The translations under genes were made by a program, and so were the position numbers. Below are positions 26,189 through 34,303 of a DNA stretch of 64,000 bases, in pieces; position 1 is the stretch's first letter; the number at the start of each line of letters is the position of its first letter. The DNA comes from Paenibacillus chitinolyticus NBRC 15660 (GTDB lineage Bacteria > Bacillota > Bacilli > Paenibacillales > NBRC-103111). Under the pieces are notes generated by a model. It searched no databases, was not told the origin of the DNA, and saw nothing but the letters and a program-made list of their open reading frames with translations. Location: positions 372,001 through 436,000 of the forward strand of contig NZ_BBJT01000004.1 of the NCBI RefSeq assembly GCF_000739915.1. Reading direction: 5' to 3'.

Positions 26189-26956
26189 TCACGCGCCGTG
26201 CGGCGGGCAAACCGCTATGCCCGCCTCGTCCAGCGCCGCCCGGACCGAGCGTGCGATGGACGCCGCGTGCGGGCCGTCCCCGTGCACGCAGACCGTCTCC
26301 GCAGTCAGCGGCACAGTCTCGCCGCGCGCACTAGTCACGGCGCCTTCGCGCACGAGGCGCAGCACCTGCGCGGCCGCCTGCGCCGGGTCGCTCAGCAGCG
26401 CTCCCGGCTCCGTCCTGGGCGTCAGGGTGCCGTCCGGCCGGTACGTCCGGTCGGCGAACGCCTCGGCCGCCACGCGCAGCCCGTGCGCCTTCCCGGCGCG
26501 GAGCAGCTCGCTGCCCGGCGGCCCGAGCAGCACGAGAGCGCCGCCGCTGACGCGCAGCGCCGCACGGGCGACCGCATCGGCGAGATCGCCGCGTGCGGAC
26601 GCCATGTGGTACAGAGCGCCATGAGGCTTCACATGGCGGAGAGTGCCGCCTTCGGCCTGTACGAAGGCTTGAAGGGCTCCGAGCTGATACAAGGTCAGCT
26701 CGTAGACTTCTTCGGCGCCGACCGCCATCTCCCGGCGGCCGAAGCCGGCCAGGTCGGGCAGCCCGGGATGCGCGCCTACGGCGACGCCTTTCTCCAGGCA
26801 GAGCGCCACTGTCCGGCGCATGACGCCGGGATCTCCCGCGTGGAACCCGCAGGCGATATTCGCCGATGAAATGCTCTCCAGCAGCTCCTCGTCCCGGCCG
26901 AACCGGTAAGCGCCATAGCTTTCGCCCATATCGCAGTTCAAATCGATCGATGCCAT
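26189..26956 (-). CDS. pxpA: 5-oxoprolinase subunit A (LamB/YcsF)
   Basis: 255 residues. It opens IDLNCDMGESYGAYRFG and continues SSANIACGFHAGDPGVM and HPGLPDLAGFGRREM, the YcsF signature with metal- and substrate-site Asp/His residues. With PxpB and PxpC it cleaves 5-oxo-L-proline to glutamate using ATP, removing a damaged by-product of glutamine and glutathione. It is the last gene of pxpB-pxpC-pxpA, starting 3 bases after pxpC. Local GC is very high. Confidence 0.96.
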   Translation of the reverse strand: MASIDLNCDMGESYGAYRFGRDEELLESISSANIACGFHAGDPGVMRRTVALCLEKGVAVGAHPGLPDLAGFGRREMAVGAEEVYELTLYQLGALQAFVQAEGGTLRHVKPHGALYHMASARGDLADAVARAALRVSGGALVLLGPPGSELLRAGKAHGLRVAAEAFADRTYRPDGTLTPRTEPGALLSDPAQAAAQVLRLVREGAVTSARGETVPLTAETVCVHGDGPHAASIARSVRAALDEAGIAVCPPHGA

Positions 26957-26959
26957 GTC

Positions 26960-27976
26960 TTATCTCCCCATCCTTGCGCGTACTCCGGTCTGGAGCAGCC
27001 TCAGGTTCATTTCCTGGCGCATCAGCTCCGCCTGCGCCTCGTGCAGCGTCACTTCCGCGAAACGCACGGACGCCCCGGGAGCAAGCTGGCCCAGAACCGG
27101 CAGATCCGCGCTGATGACATGCCCGATTCGCGGATACCCGCCGGTCGTCTGGCTGTCGGCGGCCAGCACGATCGGCTGTCCGTCCGGCGGAACCTGGATC
27201 GTCCCGGGCGCCGTGCTTTCCGATACGAGTTCGCCCGGAACGGACAGCTCCAGGGCGGGGCCTTGCAGCCGGCAGCCCATGCGGTCCGATTGGGGCTGCA
27301 CCCGGTAAACACTCGCGGTCAAGGCGTCCAGACCTTCCTTGAACCGGCCGGTCTCACTGCCGCGGACGACACGAAGCACCGCGGGATTTCCCCCCGTCCC
27401 GCCAGGTCTGACGGCCCAGGATGCCTCCCACGCGGCTGCCCGGACATCGTTGTCCTCAGCCGAAGCTTGAAGCCGCAGCCCTGCCGTCATCCGCTCGGCG
27501 GCCGGAGACGGCCTGCCCGGCAGCAGCTCGTCGCCCGCCTGAAGCGGCCGTCCTTCCAACCCGCCCAGCCCGGCGCGGGTATAAGTGCTCCGGCTGCCGA
27601 GCGCAAGCGGGACGTCGAAGCCGCCCGCGATGGCAAGATAGCCCCGGCATCCGTTACGCCCGCTGCCGAGCGTGAGCGTCGTCCCCGCCCGGATATATAC
27701 GGGGCGCCAGCCGGGTACGGGTGTCCCTCCGGCGTATACCGCAAGCTCCGGGCCGCACCATGCGGCCAGCGTATCTTGACGCAGCAGCAGCCGCGGACCC
27801 TGCAGCGTCCATTCCAGCACGGCCGCATGCCGGGGATTGCCCGCGAGGATGTTGGCCGCCTGCATCGACAGGGTGTCCATCGCCCCTCCGGAGACAAATC
27901 CGAAGCGGCGGAAGCCGAAGCGTCCCGTATCCTGCACGGTTGTGTACAACCCCGGATTTTCGACAAGCAGGCTCAT
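26960..27976 (-). CDS. pxpC: 5-oxoprolinase subunit C (biotin-dependent-carboxyltransferase-like)
   Basis: 338 residues of the KipA/PxpC family (YTTVQDTGRFGFRRFGFVSG, GYLAIAGGFDVPLALGSRST, QTTGGYPRIGHVISADL). The fold is that of an allophanate-hydrolase or carboxyltransferase domain, but in this complex it serves 5-oxoprolinase. It overlaps pxpB by 4 bases (ATGA), implying translational coupling. Confidence 0.95.
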   Translation of the reverse strand: MSLLVENPGLYTTVQDTGRFGFRRFGFVSGGAMDTLSMQAANILAGNPRHAAVLEWTLQGPRLLLRQDTLAAWCGPELAVYAGGTPVPGWRPVYIRAGTTLTLGSGRNGCRGYLAIAGGFDVPLALGSRSTYTRAGLGGLEGRPLQAGDELLPGRPSPAAERMTAGLRLQASAEDNDVRAAAWEASWAVRPGGTGGNPAVLRVVRGSETGRFKEGLDALTASVYRVQPQSDRMGCRLQGPALELSVPGELVSESTAPGTIQVPPDGQPIVLAADSQTTGGYPRIGHVISADLPVLGQLAPGASVRFAEVTLHEAQAELMRQEMNLRLLQTGVRARMGR

Positions 27977-28794
27977 CGGCGGTTCCCCTCCTTAGCCGTC
28001 CCGGCTTCTTCACGGCAGAGCCGCTCGTAATCTCCTTCGTCGACTGGCACGAAGCGGACCGTATCCCCCGCTTGCAGCAGCACGGGAGGGTTTTCGCTCG
28101 TCCGCAGCATATCAAGCGGCGTACGGCCGATAATATGCCAGCCTCCCGGCGAAGGAAGGGGATAGATTCCTGTCTGGCTGCCTCCGATTCCCACCGATCC
28201 GGCCGGAATGGCGACCCTGGGGTTCGATCTTCGCGCAAGAGCCAGAGAAGAAGGAAGCCCTCCCAAATAAGGGAAGCCGGGTACAAAGCCGATCATATAA
28301 ACCCGGTATACGCCTCCGCTGTGAAGCCGCACAACTTGCTGCGGGCTCATCCCGAGAGCACGCGCGGCGTCCTCCAAATCCGGGCCGAAGGAACCTCCAT
28401 AACATACCGGAATAAAAATTTCCCGCGACGGAGAAGCTGGAAGAACCGGATTCTCCGCAGTACCCGTTTCTAGGACACGTTCCAGATGCCGGCGGACCCA
28501 GGTGTAAACGACAGGCTCTCCGCCTGCCAGCATGGCCTCGGTTTCTTCCAGCTCCGAGGGAGAGAAATGTCTGCCGGCGGCTACCGCCGCCTCTACGACG
28601 GAGTACCAGACCGTGACTGTTGTATAGGTAGGTACGATCTCGACCATTCCCGGAAACGGGCTGCGGCTGATCGCCTCCGCCGCCTCCAGAACACGCCGGT
28701 GTACTTCTTCGGATATGCCTTCACCCAGACGAAGCACGACGGCCTGGTCTCCAAGCGGCTCGAAAACGATTGCAGAACTGGATTTAGGATCCAC
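27973..28794 (-). CDS. pxpB: 5-oxoprolinase subunit B (KipI-like)
   Basis: 273 residues, GTG start 9 bases after GGGGAG. The family pattern is clear: PLGDQAVVLRLGEGISEEVH, PVCYGGSFGPDLEDAA, MIGFVPGFPYLGGLP and SVGIGGSQTGIYPLPSPGGW. Bacillus KipI also inhibits a sporulation kinase, but the pxpBCA order points to 5-oxoprolinase. First gene of the operon. Confidence 0.95.
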   Translation of the reverse strand: MDPKSSSAIVFEPLGDQAVVLRLGEGISEEVHRRVLEAAEAISRSPFPGMVEIVPTYTTVTVWYSVVEAAVAAGRHFSPSELEETEAMLAGGEPVVYTWVRRHLERVLETGTAENPVLPASPSREIFIPVCYGGSFGPDLEDAARALGMSPQQVVRLHSGGVYRVYMIGFVPGFPYLGGLPSSLALARRSNPRVAIPAGSVGIGGSQTGIYPLPSPGGWHIIGRTPLDMLRTSENPPVLLQAGDTVRFVPVDEGDYERLCREEAGTAKEGNRR

Positions 28795-28851
28795 TTTTTA
28801 CGTCTCCCCGTTTCAAAATATCCCCTGCCGTGTATTATTTAGTAGACATGA

Positions 28852-28910
28852 AAAAAAGACCTCTGGCGGGAGATCTTTTTTCGAAAGACGAAGGAATCAA
28901 CGGATTCCTT
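28852..28910 (-). terminator. Terminator and second hairpin after the MazF-like gene
   Basis: On the minus strand AGATCTC pairs with GAGGTCT (one G-U) and TTTTTTT follows (28852-28882). Just before it is a perfect hairpin AAGGAATC-CGTT-GATTCCTT (28891-28910). Both follow the MazF-like stop in an AT-rich spacer. Confidence 0.65.
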
Positions 28911-29008
28911 ATATTTGAATTGTAATGGACCTTTGGATACGATTCGATCAACCGATCAAACATATTTGTAAGTCGCTAAAACAATTAAACCACACCAAAT
29001 AAGCTTTG

Positions 29009-29623
29009 TCAACCATGTATTTCCGAGGCGCTGTCCGGACGCTCATACAAATCCAGTTTCTCTTTGAGCGCGTAATTTTCCTGCAGCAGGCGTTTGATAA
29101 ACGCTTTGTCCCTCTCTTTTTTGTCGAGAAGATCTTTATATTTTTTGAACATGCCCAGAGAGACCATCACTTTTTCTTCGATCTCATCCATCTCTCCGCG
29201 GATGTTCGCCAGGCAGCTCCCCGTAATGCGCGACTTGCTGACAGTCATAATATTGGCCAGCAGTACGTAACCGGTAAGCTGCTTTTCTTTGCCCACTTCC
29301 AAATACGTATAGTTGCCCTTGAGTTCTACGGATACGCTAGGAATACCCGCCGTATGCGTAATAGGCGCGATGATCGTGTTCCCGGAATGTTTGTTGCCAA
29401 CGTCGTTTTGTAAAATGATGCACGGACGCTCTTTCTCTTCTTCGCTTCCGATGCCTTTTCCCAAGTTGCATTTGTAGACTTCGCCGCGGCGCAGGGCACG
29501 CGTTTTCGCTTTATCGGACAGGGAGTCCAAATAGATTTTCGTTTTAAGCCACTCCAAGTAATCCTGAATGCGGGTAAGATCCGTTTTCAAAGGGCCACCT
29601 CCGTTGTGATTGCGGTTTGCCAT
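29009..29623 (-). CDS. PemK/MazF-family protein with terminal extensions
   Basis: 204 residues from the ATG of MANRNHNGGG. The MazF core starts near residue 46 (RRGEVYKCNLG), continues RPCIILQNDVGNKHSGNT and IIAPITH, and ends near SKSRITGSCLANI. Active family members cleave single-stranded RNA. It has a ~45-residue N-terminal extension and a ~55-residue charged C-terminal helix (KKYKDLLDKKERDKAFIKRL), whereas canonical MazF is about 110-120 residues. No antitoxin gene is adjacent. The surrounding 1 kb is AT-richer than its neighbours. Confidence 0.88.
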   Translation of the reverse strand: MANRNHNGGGPLKTDLTRIQDYLEWLKTKIYLDSLSDKAKTRALRRGEVYKCNLGKGIGSEEEKERPCIILQNDVGNKHSGNTIIAPITHTAGIPSVSVELKGNYTYLEVGKEKQLTGYVLLANIMTVSKSRITGSCLANIRGEMDEIEEKVMVSLGMFKKYKDLLDKKERDKAFIKRLLQENYALKEKLDLYERPDSASEIHG

Positions 29624-29836
29624 GAACAAAATTCCCCTTTCGTGCTGTGTAAGAAATATTCTGTTTTAAGGTAAAACTGGGTAACGGATCAATCTGCCGG
29701 ATATGGATGCCGCCTTTGCCCGAGAAACCATTCCGGGATTTCATTCGTTATACTCATGTATAAACCCTTTTTTACTAAACATTAAAACAGTCCAGTTGAT
29801 CTTTCACTACCCGAAAAAGGAGCTATTGAAACCGCC

Positions 29837-30430
29837 GTGACTTGGGAATCTATAAAAAATGTGCTGACCGAAGAAAATATTGCCCAGTTGTTGTCTCATT
29901 ATAACTCTCTCGGTCCTTTGCCCGGTATTTTGCTGACGTTTATCGAAGCTTTCATCCCCGTTCTTCCGCTGTTCGTGATTGTCATGGGAAACGCCGCGTC
30001 CTACGGGCTCGGCTTCGGCTTCCTGTACTCCTGGCTCGGCACGAGTCTGGGGGCGATCTGCCTGTTCCTGCTGTTCCGCAGACTGTCCAATACGGCGTTT
30101 ATGCAAAAGCTGACCCGCTCGCCCAAATTGCGCAACGGAATGAATTGGATTCATAACCACGGGTTCGGCACGATCTTCCTGCTGAGCTGCTTCCCGTTCA
30201 CGCCTTCTTCGCTGGTTGTGGTGGCGGCGGCTTTGTCCCGGGTCGAGAAAATGATTTTTCTGCCGGCTATCGTTGCCGGGAAGGCGGTTATGGTGTTTAC
30301 CATGGCGTTCGTCGGGTACGACATCATGTCTTTTATCCGCCAGCCTTGGAAGTTCCTGATCGTCCTGGTCGTAATCGTCCTGCTGTGGCTGCTCGGCAAA
30401 AAATTCGAGACCCGCATGCACCGGGCTTAA
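29837..30430 (+). CDS. TVP38/TMEM64 (SNARE-associated/DedA-like) membrane protein
   Basis: 197 residues, GTG start after AAAAGGAGC. The pattern of the VTT domain is visible: IPVLPLFVIVMGNAASYGLG, YSWLGTSLGAICLFLLFRRL, SCFPFTPSSLVVVAAALSR and GKAVMVFTMAFVGYD. Four to five membrane helices. Family members include polyprenyl-phosphate and phospholipid translocases; the substrate here is not known. Monocistronic. Confidence 0.88.
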   Translation: MTWESIKNVLTEENIAQLLSHYNSLGPLPGILLTFIEAFIPVLPLFVIVMGNAASYGLGFGFLYSWLGTSLGAICLFLLFRRLSNTAFMQKLTRSPKLRNGMNWIHNHGFGTIFLLSCFPFTPSSLVVVAAALSRVEKMIFLPAIVAGKAVMVFTMAFVGYDIMSFIRQPWKFLIVLVVIVLLWLLGKKFETRMHRA

Positions 30431-30473
30431 AAAACTCCGCTGTGGAATAAACCCGTTCCGCAGCCGATACTTG

Positions 30474-30500
30474 AAAGCTCCTTGCCGAGGAGCTTTTTTA
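30474..30500 (+). terminator. Terminator after TVP38-like gene
   Basis: AAAGCTCCT, loop TGCCG, AGGAGCTTTTTTA. Confidence 0.88.
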
Positions 30501-30700
30501 TTTGCGCACCGCGCTGCCTGGGTACGGCTGCCAAAAAACTTGAGGCGGATTGGAAGCGTGCGGGCATGGAGTAAATCATTGACAGTTTGCTCCGCCTCTC
30601 CGGTCTTTATTCCCGCTGCCGTGAAGGAGAGGTCCGTTCCACGAAATCCGCAGGTGTCCGGCAGGACCTCCGGTCGCTGGTGACCGATCACCGGTCACCG
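30501..30700. other. Spacer with hairpin
   Basis: 200 bases with no gene. A perfect hairpin GGTGACCG/CGGTCACC at 30679-30699 abuts the stop of the convergent regulator gene but lacks a T tract. Confidence 0.45.
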
Positions 30701-32041
30701 TCACGAACGGATTCTCTCCTGCAGAAAGGCCAGGCGGAATATTTGCTTGGGGCGTCCCTTGGAAACGCCTCGTTCTTCGCCGATAACGTCGACAAGTCCG
30801 GCATCCTGCCAAGCCAGCAGGAAGCGGTGGGTGCTGCGCACCGTCACATCGAGGACGCCCGCAAGCTCCTGCGCCGTGTAATCCAGCTTCCCGAAGCGGG
30901 TTACGTACGCGACCAGCCGGCTCAGGTAAGCGGGCGTCATGCCCGCCCTTCCCGCTTCCTTGATCAGCTCGGCATCGAGCAGGGACAGATCGAAGCGGTT
31001 CGGCTCCGTCATCTCCAGCGGACCGATGACACTGCGGTCCTCGCGCACGATGAACGTGATGTTGCCGCCCGCATCTTTGGAGCGCCGCAGGGCAAGGCGG
31101 GCATGCGTACCCGCCTCGTTAGCGGAACGGCCGAAGCCGATGCCGATGCTCAGCGTGAGGTCGTGCATGAGCGACAAATCTTTGGCCAGCGGAATCGATT
31201 TGTAGCCGCCCGTCTCCCGCTCGAATATCCCTCTCGTCGTCATGAACAGAAACTCGTCCCCGCCGAGCGTGTTCAGATACCCGTCGAGATGTTCGACGTA
31301 ATCCAGCACCATCCGGTGAAGGTCCAGCTTCATCCGCTGCACTTCGTGCTCGGAGCCCGACCTGGCGGCCAGCCGTTCGAATCCGTCGATGTTGATGAAC
31401 CCGATGACGATTTGGCCCTCTTTGCTCCGGCGCGTCTCCGTGGAGAGCAGCGCGCGCTGCAGCGAAATCGTCATATCGTGCTCGGTCGGGGCGATCCACT
31501 CGCTGCGCAGTCCTTCCTTCGCCAGAGCCTCCGCAACCGCTTTCATTCCCGTTAGAGCAACTGTGTCCCCCGATGCGCCTGCCCGGTGGAAGTCGATCAG
31601 CTCCTGCAGGCTGCCGTCGATCTGTCCGCCGTAACAGACCACGTCCATGCCGTTCACCCCGAGTTCCCTCAGCGCCTTGGCTACGACAGGCTCCGTCAGT
31701 CCGTCCACGGTCAGTTTGCCGGGGGAGCCGGTATGGCCGGCCAGATAGAGCGCGCGGTATAAGCCCGTGCCCGTCAGCGGCACATAATGCGCCGGAATCC
31801 GGAACGTGACGCTCTGTTTAGCCAGGCGGAATGTGTCCGGGTCCGTAAAGAGCAGCACCTCGGCCTGCTCGCCGAGACGCTGAACGTCTGGAAGCCGGTG
31901 CGGCTCCCCTTCCCATTTTAAAGACAAAGGATGAAAAGAAGGAAAAGCTTTGATCGTCTCCTCCGCTTTATCGAGAAGCTCTTCCGGACCGATCAGCCCG
32001 ATTACGATTTCGTCCCGGCTGGGGGGTCGTTTTATTTCCAT
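30701..32041 (-). CDS. GGDEF-like regulator with C-terminal helix-turn-helix
   Basis: 446 residues from the ATG of MEIKRPPSRDE, 9 bases after AGGAGG. Residues 1-200 look like a Rossmann-type sensor region (EIVIGLIGPEELLDKAEETI, YVPLTGTGLYRALYLAGHTG). Residues ~207-350 are a GGDEF-fold domain with an intact GGDEF at 260-264 (NTLGGDEFLFM) and a GFINIDGFERLAARSG metal-site segment. Residues ~365-446 are a winged-helix-like domain (LDYTAQELAGVLDVTVRSTH, GVSKGRPKQIF). A nucleotide-cyclase-like sensor joined directly to DNA binding is unusual. The divergent spacer holds a 29-base palindrome, its likely operator. Confidence 0.8.
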   Translation of the reverse strand: MEIKRPPSRDEIVIGLIGPEELLDKAEETIKAFPSFHPLSLKWEGEPHRLPDVQRLGEQAEVLLFTDPDTFRLAKQSVTFRIPAHYVPLTGTGLYRALYLAGHTGSPGKLTVDGLTEPVVAKALRELGVNGMDVVCYGGQIDGSLQELIDFHRAGASGDTVALTGMKAVAEALAKEGLRSEWIAPTEHDMTISLQRALLSTETRRSKEGQIVIGFINIDGFERLAARSGSEHEVQRMKLDLHRMVLDYVEHLDGYLNTLGGDEFLFMTTRGIFERETGGYKSIPLAKDLSLMHDLTLSIGIGFGRSANEAGTHARLALRRSKDAGGNITFIVREDRSVIGPLEMTEPNRFDLSLLDAELIKEAGRAGMTPAYLSRLVAYVTRFGKLDYTAQELAGVLDVTVRSTHRFLLAWQDAGLVDVIGEERGVSKGRPKQIFRLAFLQERIRS

Positions 32042-32154
32042 GCTGCACATCCTCCTTGTCCCTGGCCGGATTTCCGCCGCGATTAGCACGCACCTCGGCA
32101 ATCCGTTTGTTGTAGGCGTTTACATTCTTCCTTTATTTTAAAGAAAGACTTCAT

Positions 32155-32183
32155 TTAAAGACAAATCTTTAAATTGTCTTTAA
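32155..32183. promoter_or_regulatory. 29-base palindromic operator
   Basis: TTAAAGACAA, 9-base spacer, TTGTCTTTAA: perfect 10-base arms. It lies 113 bases upstream of the GGDEF-HTH regulator and in front of the divergent small gene, in very AT-rich DNA. A further AAAGAAAGAC half-like element lies just to the left. Confidence 0.65.
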
Positions 32184-32216
32184 TTAAATTTAATGTTTTT
32201 TCTTTTTAAAAAATGG

Positions 32217-32232
32217 TGTGACGAATATCACA
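32217..32232. promoter_or_regulatory. Fnr/Crp-family site
   Basis: TGTGACGAATATCACA has perfect TGTGA and TCACA half-sites with a 6-base spacer, the consensus used by Bacillus Fnr. It lies 40 bases before the ATG of the small downstream gene and close to its presumed -35 region, so repression is as likely as activation. Confidence 0.65.
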
Positions 32233-32271
32233 GATGACTTGTCATATCTTAATAGAGAGGTGAGTTTATTT

Positions 32272-32517
32272 ATGTTTGATATACTCATATACCAGAAGCA
32301 GAAAGTTAAAGTCAGCTGCGGTAAAGATACCATTACCGGTATCATTTCCAATCACTACGAACAGTTTGGTCTGATTAAGATGGATAACGTCCTTCTGCCG
32401 ATCGAACACATTCTCATGATTGAAGTTGTGGAGGAAGAGGGCGATCCGTTCTGTTATGCGGACCTGCCCGCTCAACCGATTAATAAAGGAGCTTCCTTAC
32501 GGGAAATGCTCTATTGA
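32272..32517 (+). CDS. Small Lsm-like/DUF2642-like protein
   Basis: 81 residues from the ATG of MFDILIYQKQKVKVSCG after GAGAGGTGAG. The upstream in-frame extension has no ribosome-binding site. The body DTITGIISNHYEQFGLIKMD then NVLLPIEHILMIEVVEEE is a small beta-barrel pattern like DUF2642 (Bacillus YuzF type), found in sporulation-related small proteins. Family assignment is tentative. Possible control by the Fnr-like site and the palindrome upstream. Confidence 0.65.
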   Translation: MFDILIYQKQKVKVSCGKDTITGIISNHYEQFGLIKMDNVLLPIEHILMIEVVEEEGDPFCYADLPAQPINKGASLREMLY

Positions 32518-32742
32518 GTGATCCGCAGCCGGCCCTTTGACCCGAGGGGCCGGTTTTGCTTTGCCCGAAGGCTTTTTTTCGTCCGAAAAAGGACGCTAAA
32601 TCCATTAGACGAAAGTTTCTCCAAAAAGTCGCGGTCTGCGAAGAGGAAAATTTCTCTCGCCTTGTTGCTCCGGACGCGTTACGGTATATTGGGTACATCC
32701 GTTAAGACAAGAATGATTAATTTATGCAAAGGACGGGCTCTT

Positions 32743-33579
32743 ATGTCGCTTAAAACCCTCAAATGGCTGGCCGCTCTGACCCCTGCCCTGTTTATCGGAG
32801 GATTCGAGTTTATCCGGCATGAGTTCATGCTGAGCTATATGTCCATGGAAACCGGAAACTGGTACATTACGTTCCTCACTCTCCTCGTCTCCTACATATT
32901 CGCCACCTGGATGTTCCGCAGTATTGAGCGTACCAATAACCGGCTCGCCCGCGAAACGTCCAAACGCGCCGTCTACGAAGAACGCGAGCGGCTGGCCAGG
33001 GAGCTGCACGACAATCTCGCCCAGACGCTGTTTTTTATTAACGTGAAGCTGAAGCAGGGGAAGACCGAGGAAGCCAAAGCCGCCGTCTCCGAAATCGACC
33101 ATCATCTCCGTCAGGCGATTTTCAATCTCCGGTCCCTGCCCGAGGAAGGGACCTCCTTCACCCTGCGCATCGGCAAGTGGCTGCAGGACTGGGAAGTGCT
33201 GACCGGCATTGAAACCGTCCAAAATCTGCGGGCAACCGACAAAGTTCTCACGGCTGCCGAAGAAGTGCAGATTTTCGCCATCATCCAGGAAGCTTTCACC
33301 AATATCCGCAAGCATTCCCGCGCGACCCAGGCTTCTATCGACCTGGAAACGAGCGGCCCGGAATGGTCGCTCAGAATCGCCGACAACGGAGTCGGCTTCG
33401 CAGAGGACGAATCCCAGCGGCACCGTTATGGCCTGACCATGATGCGCAAGCGGGCGGCCGAACTCGGAGCGTCGTGGGAACTTCAGTCTTCGCCCGAAAA
33501 CGGTACGGAGCTGTCCGTCACTTCATCAAGGAGGAAACCTCATGTCAGAGACCTGCTATCGCGTTCTCATCGCGGATGA
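32743..33579 (+). CDS. NarL-type sensor histidine kinase
   Basis: 278 residues from the ATG of MSLKTLKWL (AAAGGA 9 bases upstream). Two membrane helices (about 8-20 and 40-58) enclose a short outside loop. The HisKA_3 domain has His89 in RLARELHDNLAQTLFFI, then comes an HATPase domain (IIQEAFTNIRKHSRATQA, IADNGVGFAED, GLTMMRKRAAELGA). The C-terminus overlaps the response-regulator gene by 38 bases, which indicates coupling. The family includes LiaS/DesK-like membrane-stress sensors; the signal is unknown. Confidence 0.92.
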   Translation: MSLKTLKWLAALTPALFIGGFEFIRHEFMLSYMSMETGNWYITFLTLLVSYIFATWMFRSIERTNNRLARETSKRAVYEERERLARELHDNLAQTLFFINVKLKQGKTEEAKAAVSEIDHHLRQAIFNLRSLPEEGTSFTLRIGKWLQDWEVLTGIETVQNLRATDKVLTAAEEVQIFAIIQEAFTNIRKHSRATQASIDLETSGPEWSLRIADNGVGFAEDESQRHRYGLTMMRKRAAELGASWELQSSPENGTELSVTSSRRKPHVRDLLSRSHRG

Positions 33580-34210
33580 TCATCCCCTTGCCCGCCAGGC
33601 AATCCAGAGCTTGCTGGAAGACGATTCTTCATTCAACGTCGTCGGCGAAGCCTATAACGGCGAGGAAGCGATCGCCCTCTGCGGCAACCTTCAGCCGGAT
33701 GTGGTGCTCATGGATATCCATATGAGCCCCGTGAACGGCCTGGAGGCGACCCGCCAGATCAAACAGCGCTACCCTCACATCCGCATCGTAATCCTGACCG
33801 TGTCGGACGATGTGGCCGATCTGTTCACGGCCGTCCAGTTCGGAGCGCAAGGCTATCTGCTCAAAAATATGGACCCCGACGAGTGGCTCAACTATCTGCA
33901 CGCCCTGCTCGACGACAATTCCCAGGTGGCCCGCCAGATGGCGGACCGGCTTATGCGGCGCTTCCGTCCGTCCGGGGCATCGGCCGCCTCCGGTCAGCCC
34001 CTGCCCCAGCTTACGGCCCGCGAACATGAAATTGTCCTCTATGTCGCCGAAGGATATAACAACCGGCAAATCGCGGAAAAGCTGCTCATTTCGGAAAACA
34101 CCGTTAAAAACCATATGAAAAATATTTTCGAAAAGCTCGGCATGGATAACCGCGTCCAGCTTACCGCCTATGCCGTGAAACACGGAATGTCACGAAAAGA
34201 TCATAACTAG
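33542..34210 (+). CDS. NarL/LuxR-family response regulator
   Basis: 222 residues. Receiver: ADDHPLARQAIQSLLEDD, phospho-acceptor Asp58 (VVLMDIHMSPVNG), and YLLKNMDPDEW holding the conserved Lys. LuxR helix-turn-helix at ~155-215: LTAREHEIVLYVAEGYNNRQ, IAEKLLISENTVKNHMKNIF. Cognate of the overlapping kinase. The YcnI-like gene 93 bases downstream on the same strand is a possible target. Confidence 0.95.
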   Translation: MSETCYRVLIADDHPLARQAIQSLLEDDSSFNVVGEAYNGEEAIALCGNLQPDVVLMDIHMSPVNGLEATRQIKQRYPHIRIVILTVSDDVADLFTAVQFGAQGYLLKNMDPDEWLNYLHALLDDNSQVARQMADRLMRRFRPSGASAASGQPLPQLTAREHEIVLYVAEGYNNRQIAEKLLISENTVKNHMKNIFEKLGMDNRVQLTAYAVKHGMSRKDHN

Positions 34211-34303
34211 GGGGCAAAAATGGCCCAGTTGAGTCATACTTTCTTCCGCCCGCTTTGGGTACAGTAGAAATACTACAAGATTGCGAGAGAAGGGGAGTTA
34301 ATC

